From contig NZ_JAAIMM010000020.1 of NCBI RefSeq assembly GCF_013300725.1, positions 1 through 64,000 on the forward strand: a stretch of DNA of 64,000 nt, in the 5' to 3' direction. Below the pieces are notes generated by a model. That model saw only the letters and a list, made by a program, of their open reading frames with translations, was not told the DNA's origin and did no database searches. The stretch is from Allocoprococcus comes (lineage in GTDB: Bacteria > Bacillota > Clostridia > Lachnospirales > Lachnospiraceae). The translations under genes were made by a program, and so were the position numbers. Each line of letters begins with the position of its first letter. The first letter of the stretch is position 1. Positions 8,768-17,491 of the stretch are shown piece after piece.

Positions 8768-9805
8768 ATGGGACAGGCAGGAATGAAAAATAACTGGAAA
8801 AGGAATACAAGATATGTGGGAGTATTTGCGGTGCTGGCAGCAGCTTTTTGCATGATCGTAGTGCTGAACATCAATACCGGAAATGTACAGATCTCGGTTC
8901 CTGAGATTTTACGGATCCTGTTTCTGAAAAAAGGAACACAAGTGCAGATGAATATTATCTGGAAAATCCGTCTTCCGCGTGTTCTGATGGCAGCGGTTCT
9001 GGGAGGAGCGCTTGCCCTTTCCGGATTTTTATTGCAGACATTTTTTTCCAACCCGATCGCAGGCCCTTATGTACTGGGGATTTCTTCGGGGGCAAAGATG
9101 ATGGTCGCTCTGGCGATGATCATCTTTTTAAAATATTATACCTCTGTATCATCCTATGTACTGATTGTTGCAGCATTTACCGGATCCATGCTTTCTATCG
9201 GATTTATCCTGCTTCTTGCAAGGAAGATACGGAATATGGCAACCCTTCTGGTTGGCGGAATCATGATCGGTTATATCTGCTCGGCAGTAACTGATTTTGT
9301 TGTGACTTTTGCGGAGGATTCAGATATCGTGAATCTGCACGGCTGGTCACAGGGAAGCTTTTCCGGTATGAGCTGGAGCAATGTAAAGGTAGCAGCGCTT
9401 ATGGTAGGAATCACACTGATCCTTACCTTTTTTCTGTCAAAGCCGATCGGAGCGTATCAGCTTGGGGAAATGTATGCGCAGAGCATGGGTGTCAATATCC
9501 GTGTGTTCCGGGTGCTTCTGATCCTGCTCTCAAGTGTATTTTCCGCATGTGTGACCGCATTTGCAGGGCCGATCTCATTCGTTGGAATCGCAGTTCCGTA
9601 CCTGATCAAGCATCTTCTCGGGACGGCAAAACCGCTGGTTGTAATACCGGCAACATTCCTTGGCGGGGCGGTATTCTGTATGGGATGTGATCTGATCGCG
9701 CGTATGGCATTTGCACCACTGGAGCTGAATATCAGTACCGTGACTTCGATCTTTGGTGCACCGATCGTAATTTTCATGATGATAAAAGGAAGAAAAGGGA
9801 AATAA
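8768..9805 (+). CDS. btuC: Corrinoid ABC transporter permease (BtuC, FecCD family)
   Basis: Membrane subunit of the importer, 345 residues with about ten hydrophobic spans, as usual for FecCD permeases. Family hallmarks are visible. IRLPRVLMAAVLGGALALSG appears near residue 60, NPIAGPYVLGISSGA near 95, and GPISFVGIAVPYLIKHLLG, the region that contacts the ATPase coupling site, near 265. It starts 15 bases after btuF and ends two bases before btuD. It presumably forms a dimer with BtuD at the cytoplasmic face. Confidence 0.93.
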   Translation: MGQAGMKNNWKRNTRYVGVFAVLAAAFCMIVVLNINTGNVQISVPEILRILFLKKGTQVQMNIIWKIRLPRVLMAAVLGGALALSGFLLQTFFSNPIAGPYVLGISSGAKMMVALAMIIFLKYYTSVSSYVLIVAAFTGSMLSIGFILLLARKIRNMATLLVGGIMIGYICSAVTDFVVTFAEDSDIVNLHGWSQGSFSGMSWSNVKVAALMVGITLILTFFLSKPIGAYQLGEMYAQSMGVNIRVFRVLLILLSSVFSACVTAFAGPISFVGIAVPYLIKHLLGTAKPLVVIPATFLGGAVFCMGCDLIARMAFAPLELNISTVTSIFGAPIVIFMMIKGRKGK

Positions 9806-9807
9806 AT

Positions 9808-10914
9808 ATGAGTGACAGCTATTTTCAGATGAAAGATCTTTCTGTCGGATATCATGGAAATGTACTGATCCATGATATCTGTACAGAGATTAAAAAAGGT
9901 GAGATATTGACACTGATCGGACCAAACGGTTCTGGGAAATCTACGATTTTAAGAAGTATTACCAAGCAGCTTACGCTCATTGGAGGTAAGGTAACGATCG
10001 GTGAAAAGAATCTGAAAGACTTATCTTACAAAGAGCTTGCAACCAGGATGGCAGTGGTGCTGACACAGCGGGCAAAGCCGGAGCTGATGACCTGCTATGA
10101 GGTCGTAGCAGCAGGACGGTATCCTTACACGGGACGGCTCGGGATATTAACCCGTGAAGATGAAAAGAAGACACGGGAAGCACTGAAAATTGTCCATGCA
10201 ACAGAATACGCAGAAAAAAGTTTTGAGGCGATCAGTGACGGGCAGAGACAGCGGATCCTTCTGGCCAGGGCGATCTGTCAGGAACCGGAGGTCCTGATCC
10301 TGGATGAACCCACTTCTTTTCTGGATATCCGTTATAAGCTGGAGCTGCTTACTATTTTGAAAAATATGGCGAAAGAAAAGCAGATCACGGTCATTATGTC
10401 ACTTCATGAGATCGATCTGGCACAGAAGATCTCGGACAAGATCCTTTGCGTTAAAGGAGATACGATTTTCGGTTATGGAGAGCCGGAGGCGATTTTTAAA
10501 GAAGATTTTATCCAGAAACTTTATGAGATCGACAACGGGCATTTTGATCCGGTGTTCGGAAGTGTGGAGCTTGCAAAGGCAGAAGGAGAGGCTGAAGTAT
10601 TTGTGATCTCTTGCGGAGGCTGTGGAATCCCTGTTTACCGAAACCTTCAGAAAGCAAAGATTCCATTTTCGGCAGGAATCCTGTATACTAATGATATCGA
10701 CTATCATCTGGCAAAACATCTGGCGGTCAGCGTAATCGAAGAAGAGCCATTTGAGCCGGTAAGTGACCGTGCATTTGAACGGGCAAAGCAGATGATCAGG
10801 CAGTGTAAAAAGGTGATAAATGCAGGAATTGTGATTGGGACAACCAACCGGAAGATGAAAGAACTGCTTGTATTTGCAGAAGAAATGGGAAAGCTGGAAT
10901 CATATGAAAAATAG
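9808..10914 (+). CDS. btuD: Corrinoid ABC transporter ATPase (BtuD) with extra C-terminal domain
   Basis: ATPase subunit of the importer. The ABC core (about 1-245) has Walker A GPNGSGKST near residue 38, a Q-loop in LTQR, the signature ISDGQRQR, Walker B VLILDEPTSFLD and the switch His in SLHEID. FecE/BtuD proteins usually stop near 250-270 residues. This one continues to 368 with a separate region (about 263-368) starting VFVISCGGCGIPVYRNL. That region contains two close cysteines and an alpha/beta pattern ending in IVIGTTNRKMKELL. I do not recognise it with certainty. Its 3' end overlaps the cobO start by 11 bases. The extension could sense or bind the imported corrinoid or a nucleotide; this is inference. 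Confidence 0.9.
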   Translation: MSDSYFQMKDLSVGYHGNVLIHDICTEIKKGEILTLIGPNGSGKSTILRSITKQLTLIGGKVTIGEKNLKDLSYKELATRMAVVLTQRAKPELMTCYEVVAAGRYPYTGRLGILTREDEKKTREALKIVHATEYAEKSFEAISDGQRQRILLARAICQEPEVLILDEPTSFLDIRYKLELLTILKNMAKEKQITVIMSLHEIDLAQKISDKILCVKGDTIFGYGEPEAIFKEDFIQKLYEIDNGHFDPVFGSVELAKAEGEAEVFVISCGGCGIPVYRNLQKAKIPFSAGILYTNDIDYHLAKHLAVSVIEEEPFEPVSDRAFERAKQMIRQCKKVINAGIVIGTTNRKMKELLVFAEEMGKLESYEK

Positions 10915-11431
10915 ACTTTTGCACATTTACTGTGGAGATGGAAAAGGAAAGACGACGGCGGCAACGGGGCTTGCAGTTCGCGCAGCTGGAAGCGGTATGC
11001 GGGTTCTGTTTGCCCGTTTTTTAAAAAATGAATTTTCAGGAGAATTGAAGATTCTGGATCAGATCCCGGAGATCGAGGTACTTCATCTGGAAAAAAGCTA
11101 TGGATTTTTTAAGACACTTTCCGAAAAGGAACAGGAAGAAGTCCGAGAGATGTATGGCAGGCTGTGGAATACGATCCGGGGAAAAATCAGCACAGGGGAT
11201 TATGATATGCTTGTGATCGATGAATTTATGGCGGCATACCGGTATGGACTGATCCCGAATGAAGAGGCGGTGCAGTTCTTAAAAGACAGACCGGACAATC
11301 TGGAAGTGGTTCTGACCGGACGGGATCCGTCAGATGAGATCCTGGAGCTGGCAGATTATATTTCGGAAGTTAAGATGGTACGGCATCCTTTTGAAAAAGG
11401 AATCCGGGCAAGGAAAGGCATCGAATACTAA
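10904..11431 (+). CDS. cobO: Corrinoid adenosyltransferase (CobA/CobO type)
   Basis: Transfers the 5'-deoxyadenosyl group of ATP to cob(I)alamin or cob(I)yrinate diamide, giving the coenzyme form. It has 175 residues, the usual length. The N-terminal P-loop GDGKGKTTAATG is the family hallmark, followed by FARFLKN, a central DYDMLVIDEF and VVLTGRDPSDEILELADYI. The chosen start is ATG at 10904 inside the end of btuD. The longer upstream frame would only add BtuD-overlapping codons. The position directly after the importer suggests that salvaged corrinoids are adenosylated on entry. Confidence 0.93.
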   Translation: MKNRLLHIYCGDGKGKTTAATGLAVRAAGSGMRVLFARFLKNEFSGELKILDQIPEIEVLHLEKSYGFFKTLSEKEQEEVREMYGRLWNTIRGKISTGDYDMLVIDEFMAAYRYGLIPNEEAVQFLKDRPDNLEVVLTGRDPSDEILELADYISEVKMVRHPFEKGIRARKGIEY

Positions 11432-11440
11432 GGAGACGAA

Positions 11441-12577
11441 ATGGAAATGGACAAGATGCAGGTCGTGTGGAAAAATCAAAAAGAACTGCGGTGCGGATAC
11501 ACAACGGGAAGCTGTGCTGCGGCAGCGGCAAAGGCGGCAGCGGCAATGCTCTTTTCAGGGGAGGAAGTCCGCCAGGTATCTCTTATGACGCCGAAAGGGA
11601 TCGAACTGTATCTGGAAGTAGAAGAGATCCAAAGAGAAAATGAATCTGTCAGCTGTGCCATTCAGAAGGACAGCGGAGATGATCCGGACGTGACGAACGG
11701 GATCTTCGTTTACGCCAAGATCACGAAAAAAAAGGAAAAAGGAATGACCTTAGATGGTGGGATCGGAGTCGGGCGCTTTACCCGGAAGGTATTGGAGCAG
11801 GAAGCCGGAGAGGCAGCAATCAACAAAGTGCCACGGCAGATGATCCGGGAAGCGGTGCAAAGCCAGATTGAGAAATATGAATGGGATGGCGGTGCGGACG
11901 TTCTGATCTATATTCCGGAGGGCGTGGAGATTGCGAAGAAAACGTTTAATCCAAGACTTGGGATCGAAGGCGGGATTTCGGTACTCGGAACATCCGGGAT
12001 CGTAGAACCGATGAGTGAACAGGCACTGACGCAGACTATTTTCCTGGAAATGAAGATACTTTGTGATGAAGGTCACCGGTATTGTTATCTGACACCGGGA
12101 AATTATGGAAATGATTTCCTAAGGCAGACGCTTGGATATGACCAGGAGCTTGCGGTGAAGTGCAGCAATTATATCGGGGATGCGATTGATGACGGCGTGC
12201 GGCTGAAGATGGATGGCCTGCTGCTTGTAGGACATATCGGAAAGCTGGTCAAGATCGCTGCAGGTGTAATGAATACTCATTCCAGACAGGCAGATGCAAG
12301 AATGGAAGTGCTTGCCGTCCATGCGGCAATGGCAGGGGCAGACCGGGAGACAGTCTGTGCTCTGATGGAGTGTTTTACGACGAAGGAAGCATTGGAAATT
12401 TTGGAAGCAAAAGGGCTTTTGGAAGAAACGATGCGGACCGTGATGGAGAAGATCGAGTATCACCTGACAAAGCGTGCCGGAGAAAAGATGAAGGTAGGGG
12501 CGCTGATGTTTTCCGATGAGCTTGGGGTTCTGGGGAAGACGTCGCTTGTAGATGAATTGAGGAAGAAGATTGGATAA
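11441..12577 (+). CDS. cbiD: Cobalt-precorrin-5B C1-methyltransferase CbiD
   Basis: SAM-dependent methylation of C1 in the anaerobic corrin ring pathway. It has 378 residues, as expected. The N-terminal signature RCGYTTGSCAAAAAKAA is diagnostic, and DGLLLVGHIGKLVKIAAG and MNTHSRQADARME are conserved later. The RBS AAGGAGACGAA precedes ATG. It lies 9 bases after cobO and 19 before cbiL. It marks the pathway as the early-cobalt (anaerobic) type. Confidence 0.95.
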   Translation: MEMDKMQVVWKNQKELRCGYTTGSCAAAAAKAAAAMLFSGEEVRQVSLMTPKGIELYLEVEEIQRENESVSCAIQKDSGDDPDVTNGIFVYAKITKKKEKGMTLDGGIGVGRFTRKVLEQEAGEAAINKVPRQMIREAVQSQIEKYEWDGGADVLIYIPEGVEIAKKTFNPRLGIEGGISVLGTSGIVEPMSEQALTQTIFLEMKILCDEGHRYCYLTPGNYGNDFLRQTLGYDQELAVKCSNYIGDAIDDGVRLKMDGLLLVGHIGKLVKIAAGVMNTHSRQADARMEVLAVHAAMAGADRETVCALMECFTTKEALEILEAKGLLEETMRTVMEKIEYHLTKRAGEKMKVGALMFSDELGVLGKTSLVDELRKKIG

Positions 12578-12596
12578 AAGAAAGGTATGACGAAAA

Positions 12597-13334
12597 ATGG
12601 CAGGAAGATTTGATCTTGCAGGAGTAGGTCCGGGAGATCCGGAACTTGTGACAATAAAGACAATCCGTGCGATTAAAGAATGTCAGGTACTGGTTCTCCC
12701 AATCGGCAGTCCGGATTTAAAGAAACCGGAACTGGAAGAGGGAGAAGAAGAGACATTTGCAAAAGAATGTCTGGCATATCGAATTGCGTGTGAGGCAGAG
12801 CCGGAGACGAAAAAGAAGCTGCGGCTTTATCTTCCCATGCCAATGATCAAAGAAAAAAAGCTCCTGAAAGAGATACATGATGAGGGTGCAAGAAGGGCGG
12901 CAGAGCTTCTGGAAGAAGGAAAGAATCTGGTCTTTCTGACGCTTGGAGATCCGACCGTGTATTCGACAGGAATTTATATTTATAAAAGACTGAAAAAGAT
13001 GGGATATCAGGGGGAGATATTCTCCGGGATTCCGTCTTTTTGTGCTGTGGCAGCAAGGCTGGAGATCCCGCTTGTGGAGAAACGGCAGGAGCTGCATGTC
13101 TTTCCGGCGTCCTACGGGATGGAAGAAAAGCTGAAGCTTCCGGGGACGAAGGTTCTTATGAAGACCGGGCAAAAGATGGCGCAGGTCAAAGCTGTTCTGA
13201 AAGAGGAAGGACAGCAGGCGAAAATGGTCATGAACTGCGGACTGGATGGAGAAAAAATTTACAAATGCACAGAAGAAATACCGGAAGATGCGGGATATTT
13301 TTCGATTGTAATAGCAAAGGAGAAAGAAAAATGA
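12597..13334 (+). CDS. cbiL: Precorrin-2/cobalt-factor II C20-methyltransferase CbiL
   Basis: Tetrapyrrole methylase that methylates C20 of the early macrocycle with SAM. It has 245 residues. The N-terminal GVGPGDPELVTIKTIRAIKE is the family's first SAM loop, and LTLGDPTVYSTGIYIYKRL and FSGIPSFCAVAARLEIPL are the next conserved blocks. Its stop overlaps the cbiF start (ATGA), so the two are translationally coupled. Confidence 0.93.
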   Translation: MAGRFDLAGVGPGDPELVTIKTIRAIKECQVLVLPIGSPDLKKPELEEGEEETFAKECLAYRIACEAEPETKKKLRLYLPMPMIKEKKLLKEIHDEGARRAAELLEEGKNLVFLTLGDPTVYSTGIYIYKRLKKMGYQGEIFSGIPSFCAVAARLEIPLVEKRQELHVFPASYGMEEKLKLPGTKVLMKTGQKMAQVKAVLKEEGQQAKMVMNCGLDGEKIYKCTEEIPEDAGYFSIVIAKEKEK

Positions 13335-14107
13335 TTCATTTTGTTGGAGCAGGAAGCGGTGCTGTGGATCTGATCACAGTACGGGGGCAGAAGCTTTTGG
13401 AGGAAGCAGATATTGTGGTGTATGCTGGTTCGCTGGTAAATCCGGAGCTTCTTAAGAATTGTCAGAAGGACTGTCAGATCTACAACAGTGCGAAGATGAC
13501 GCTGGAAGAAGTGATGGAAGTGATGATTTCCGGAGAGAAGCAGGGGAAAAAAGTTGTCCGGCTGCATACGGGGGATCCGTGTCTGTATGGTGCGATCAAA
13601 GAGCAGATGGATCTTCTGGAAAAAGAGAATATTTCTTATAAAGTGTGCCCGGGAGTCAGTTCCTTTTGCGGAGCGGCATCTGCACTGAATGCGGAGTACA
13701 CCCTTCCTGGGATTTCACAGTCTGTGGTGATCACACGGATGGCAGGAAGAACGCCGGTTCCGGAAAAAGAATCCATTGAAAGTTTCGCAGCGCACCAGGC
13801 AACGATGGTAATCTTTTTAAGTACCGGGATGCTGGAAGAATTGTCAAAGCGTCTGATCGAAGGCGGTTATCAGCCGGAGACTCCGGCGGCGATCGTCTAC
13901 AAGGCAACCTGGGAGGATGAAAAGGTGTGCAGATGTGCGGTGAAGGAGCTTGCGGTGACAGCAAAGGAGAATGGAATTACAAAGACAGCACTGATTGTGG
14001 TTGGTGAGGTGCTTGGCGGAGAATATGAACGATCACTTTTATATCATCCGGAGTTTACAACAGAGTTCAGACAGGGCAAAGGAAAAGAAGGTGCAGGAAA
14101 TGTGTAA
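13331..14107 (+). CDS. cbiF: Cobalt-precorrin-4 C11-methyltransferase CbiF
   Basis: Methylates C11 of the corrin precursor. About 258 residues. The start MIHFVGAGSGAVDLITVRG, followed by VVYAGSLVNPELL, is the standard CbiF/CobM N-terminus. RLHTGDPCLYGAIKEQM and the PGVSSFCGAASAL block form the SAM and substrate pocket. An upstream in-frame extension from 13040 runs inside cbiL and is rejected. The ATG overlaps the cbiL stop. Confidence 0.94.
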   Translation: MIHFVGAGSGAVDLITVRGQKLLEEADIVVYAGSLVNPELLKNCQKDCQIYNSAKMTLEEVMEVMISGEKQGKKVVRLHTGDPCLYGAIKEQMDLLEKENISYKVCPGVSSFCGAASALNAEYTLPGISQSVVITRMAGRTPVPEKESIESFAAHQATMVIFLSTGMLEELSKRLIEGGYQPETPAAIVYKATWEDEKVCRCAVKELAVTAKENGITKTALIVVGEVLGGEYERSLLYHPEFTTEFRQGKGKEGAGNV

Positions 14108-14843
14108 AATTGGAAAAGTCTATGTAATCGGTCTTGGACCGGGTGCTGAGAAAGAAATGACATACCAGGCGTCCGAGGCACTGGAAAAAAGTGAGGTTAT
14201 TATCGGGTATACCGTATATACGGGACTGATACGGGAAAGATTTCCGGATAAAAAGTACCTTTCCACACCAATGCGGCAGGAAGTAGTCCGCTGTGAGATG
14301 GCAATGGATGAGGCGATGAAAGGAAGAACGGTAGCTATGGTATGCAGTGGGGATGCCGGAATTTACGGAATGGCAGGTCTGCTCTATGAGATGGGACAGG
14401 GCTATCCGGAGGTGGAGCTGGAGGTCGTGCCGGGAATCACGGCGGCAAATGGCGGTGCGGCAGTTCTTGGTGCACCTCTGATGCATGATTTTGCAGTGAT
14501 CAGTCTGAGTGATCTTCTGACACCGTGGGAGAAGATTGAAAAGAGGATCCGCGGAGCTGCGATGGCGGATTTTGTGATCTGTCTGTATAATCCGTCCAGC
14601 CGGAAACGGGCAGATTACCTGAAAAAGGCCTGTGAGTATATTCTGGAGTACCAGAGCCCGGATACAGTCTGCGGTTATGTGCGGAACATCGGACGTGAAG
14701 GCGAAGATGCACATATTCTGACACTATCTGAGCTGAAGGATACGGAGGTCGATATGTTTACAACCGTTTATATCGGCAACAGCCAGACGAGAAATGTGGA
14801 TGGGAAAATGGTGACACCGAGAGGCTATCGATTGGAGGAATAA
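14100..14843 (+). CDS. cbiH: Cobalt-precorrin-3 / precorrin-3B C17-methyltransferase CbiH
   Basis: Ring-contracting methylase acting at C17. 247 residues from ATG at 14100, whose codons overlap the cbiF stop. KVYVIGLGPGAEKEMTYQA, IIGYTVYTGLI, VCSGDAGIYGMAGLLYE and PGITAANGGAAVLGAPL are typical. The protein is a single domain. There is no CbiG fusion, which some relatives have, and this matters because no cbiG is seen in the cluster. Confidence 0.94.
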   Translation: MCKIGKVYVIGLGPGAEKEMTYQASEALEKSEVIIGYTVYTGLIRERFPDKKYLSTPMRQEVVRCEMAMDEAMKGRTVAMVCSGDAGIYGMAGLLYEMGQGYPEVELEVVPGITAANGGAAVLGAPLMHDFAVISLSDLLTPWEKIEKRIRGAAMADFVICLYNPSSRKRADYLKKACEYILEYQSPDTVCGYVRNIGREGEDAHILTLSELKDTEVDMFTTVYIGNSQTRNVDGKMVTPRGYRLEE

Positions 14844-14845
14844 CT

Positions 14846-16066
14846 GTGGAAAACCGAAAATGCCGGGTAAATCTTGTCGGGATCGGGATGGGAAGCAAAG
14901 GAACGCTTACGGAAGAGGTCAGAAGGATCATTGCGGAAAGTGATGTGCTGATCGGAGCCACGCGTATGCTGGAAGGATTCCGGGAAAAAAAGAAATGCTG
15001 CTATGCAGAGTATCTGCCGGAAAAGATCAGAGCGATCCTGGATGAGCAGGAGGAAAAGACCAGATGTACGGTGCTGTTTTCCGGGGATACCGGATTTTAC
15101 AGCGGGGCAAAAAAGCTGGCGGATATTCTGAAAAAAGACGGATATGAAGTGCAGATTTTTCCGGGAATCTCCTCGGTAATCTATCTTGCGGCAAGGGTCG
15201 GAAAGAGCTGGGAGGATGCGAAGATCATCAGCATGCATGGAAGAAGTCAGAATTTTATCTATGCAGTTGCAAACCATGAAAAGACATTTCTGATCCTTGG
15301 GAAAAGTGCGGGAAAGGAGATTTGCGATAAACTGAAATATTACCATCTGGAACAAGTAACCGTTTCGGTTGGAAATCATTTGTCTTATCCGGATGAAGAG
15401 ATTGTGATCAAAAAAGGAAACGAGCTTCGGGCAGAAGATTTTGGTGATCTTACCACTATTCTGATCGAGAATCCAAAGCCGGAAAAGAGAACAGGAATTC
15501 ATCTTGCAGATGAGGAGCTGATCCGTGGAAATGTTCCGATGACGAAGGAGGAAGTGCGGACAGTCAGCATTGCAAAATTGAAGCTTACAAAGGATGCAGT
15601 AATATATGACGTGGGGGCCGGAACCGGTTCGGTGTCTATAGAGGCTGCCCTTCAGGGAGAGAATCTCCGCGTTTATGCAATAGAGAAGAATCCGGAGGGC
15701 GCAGAGCTGATAAGGAAGAATATGCAGAAATTCCGGACAGACCAGATCCAGGTGATAGAAGGAGTTGCACCGGAAGCACTGGAAGATCTGGAAATGCCGA
15801 CACATGCTTTTATCGGAGGCAGTACAGGACAGTTAAAAGAAATTATTCAGTGTATAAAGAAAAAAAATCCGGACGTCCGTATCGTGATCAATGCAATTTC
15901 ACTGGAAACCGTGAAGGAAGCGATGGAGGCGATGGAGGAAGGACTGCTTGCAGATCCGGAAATCATACAGCTGAATGTGGCAAAGTCAAAGAAGCTTGGA
16001 AGATATCATATGATGACCGGATTAAATCCGATTTATATTATTTCAGACGGAGGAGATACAGAATGA
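14846..16066 (+). CDS. cbiET: Precorrin-6Y/cobalt-precorrin-7 methyltransferase-decarboxylase CbiET fusion
   Basis: Bifunctional enzyme methylating C5 and C15 and removing the acetate carboxyl at C12. 406 residues from GTG at 14846, supported by GGAGGAATAAC just upstream. The CbiE methylase domain (about 1-210) carries GIGMGSKGTLTEEVRR, LFSGDTGFYSGAKKL and PGISSVIYLAARVG. The CbiT domain (about 225-400) is a Rossmann methyltransferase with VIYDVGAGTGSVSIEAAL and HAFIGGSTGQLKEII. The fusion matches CobL-type proteins. Its stop overlaps the cbiA start. Confidence 0.94.
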   Translation: MENRKCRVNLVGIGMGSKGTLTEEVRRIIAESDVLIGATRMLEGFREKKKCCYAEYLPEKIRAILDEQEEKTRCTVLFSGDTGFYSGAKKLADILKKDGYEVQIFPGISSVIYLAARVGKSWEDAKIISMHGRSQNFIYAVANHEKTFLILGKSAGKEICDKLKYYHLEQVTVSVGNHLSYPDEEIVIKKGNELRAEDFGDLTTILIENPKPEKRTGIHLADEELIRGNVPMTKEEVRTVSIAKLKLTKDAVIYDVGAGTGSVSIEAALQGENLRVYAIEKNPEGAELIRKNMQKFRTDQIQVIEGVAPEALEDLEMPTHAFIGGSTGQLKEIIQCIKKKNPDVRIVINAISLETVKEAMEAMEEGLLADPEIIQLNVAKSKKLGRYHMMTGLNPIYIISDGGDTE

Positions 16067-17445
16067 AAATTCCCGGAATTGTAATCGCGGCATCTGCCAG
16101 CGGGAGTGGAAAGACAGCGGTGACAATGGCAATGATGAAAGCATTTAAAAATGCCGGAAAGAAGGTACGCGCCTGCAAATGCGGACCGGATTATATTGAT
16201 CCTATGTTTCACCGGGAGGTGCTGGGAATTGATTCCGAGAATCTGGATCTGTATTTTTGTGACCGGGAGCGCTTGAAAGAGCGGTTTATGCATCATGCGG
16301 AAGGTGCGGAGCTTGTGGTGACAGAAGGTGTGATGGGGTACTATGACGGGATCAGTCTGGATTCGGATCAGGCAAGTACTTATGACGTTGCGAGAACCCT
16401 GGGGCTTCCGGTAATCCTGGTTGTTCCGGCAAGAGGTATGGCATCGACAATCCTGGCAGTATTGAAGGGAATGATTGAATACCGGAATGACAGTAATATC
16501 CGGGGAATCATTCTGAACCGGATTTCCCCGATGCTGTATCCGAAGATGAAGAAGATGATCGAAGAGAGATTGCAGGGAATGGGATTCCAGGTTCAGGTAG
16601 TCGGTTACGTGCCGGAGGAGGATGCTTTTCATCTGGAGAGCCGGCACCTGGGACTGATGCTTCCGGAGGAAATAGGAAATCTGGAAAAACAGATTGACCG
16701 GGCAGCAGAGATTCTGACAGAGACACTTGATATGGAATCGGTGCTGGAAATTGCCTGGGAAGCAAAAGAAATAGAGTGTCATCCGGTGAAGGCAAAACAG
16801 GAAGAGACCGGACGAAAGGTGCGTATCGGTGTAGCGCGTGACCGGGCCTTTTGTTTCTATTACAAGGATAATATTGAGCTTTTAAAAGAGCTTGGATGTG
16901 AGATCATTCCGTTTAGTCCTTTGGAGGATACAAGGCTTCCGGAACATTTAGACGGCCTTTTATTTGGTGGTGGATATCCGGAACTTTGTGCGAAACATCT
17001 GGCAGAAAACAGAGCTATGCGAAAAGATGTAAGAAAGCAGATTGAAAATGGAATTCCATGTATTGCAGAATGTGGAGGATTTCTATATCTGACAGAAGAG
17101 TTGGAAGGGGAAGATGGAAAGCACTATCCGATGGTAGGTGCACTTCCGGGAAAAGGGATCAAAAAAGGACGGCTTACCAGATTCGGATACATTGAGCTGA
17201 CTGCGGAAATGAACGGAGTGTATATGAAAAAGGGGGAGAAGATCCGGGCGCATGAGTTCCATTATTGGGATTCTACGGAAAACGGAGAGGATACACTTGC
17301 CGTAAAGCCGGATGGTGTGAGAAAATGGCAGGCAGTTCATATGAAGGGAAATCTGTTTGCAGGATTTCCGCATTTATACCTTTATTCCAACCCAAAAGTG
17401 GTCGAACGCTTTGTAGAAGCGTGTAGAACTTACAGAAACAAGTAA
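16063..17445 (+). CDS. cbiA: Cobyrinate a,c-diamide synthase CbiA
   Basis: Glutamine- and ATP-dependent amidation of the a and c carboxylates. 460 residues from ATG at 16063; a longer frame into cbiT is rejected. The N-terminal ATPase has ASASGSGKTAVTMAM and KCGPDYIDPMFH. The C-terminal class I glutamine amidotransferase has LLFGGGYPEL and the catalytic Cys in CIAECGGFLYL, with the His/Glu region in RAHEFHYWDS. A 46-base gap precedes cobT. Confidence 0.95.
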   Translation: MKIPGIVIAASASGSGKTAVTMAMMKAFKNAGKKVRACKCGPDYIDPMFHREVLGIDSENLDLYFCDRERLKERFMHHAEGAELVVTEGVMGYYDGISLDSDQASTYDVARTLGLPVILVVPARGMASTILAVLKGMIEYRNDSNIRGIILNRISPMLYPKMKKMIEERLQGMGFQVQVVGYVPEEDAFHLESRHLGLMLPEEIGNLEKQIDRAAEILTETLDMESVLEIAWEAKEIECHPVKAKQEETGRKVRIGVARDRAFCFYYKDNIELLKELGCEIIPFSPLEDTRLPEHLDGLLFGGGYPELCAKHLAENRAMRKDVRKQIENGIPCIAECGGFLYLTEELEGEDGKHYPMVGALPGKGIKKGRLTRFGYIELTAEMNGVYMKKGEKIRAHEFHYWDSTENGEDTLAVKPDGVRKWQAVHMKGNLFAGFPHLYLYSNPKVVERFVEACRTYRNK

Positions 17446-17491
17446 AAAGCTGACAAAGACAGATCAAAGAGACAGGAGATTAGACTTACAG

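Noticed and set aside
13040-13330. N-terminal extension of CbiF overlapping cbiL
   Set aside because: Homologous start MIHFVGAGSG lies at 13331 with an ATGA coupling; the extension reads cbiL in another frame.
14825-15805. 326-codon open frame on the minus strand across cbiET
   Set aside because: It lies wholly antisense to a well-supported CbiET, is Cys/His/Phe-rich as expected of an antisense shadow, and has no ribosome site or promoter.
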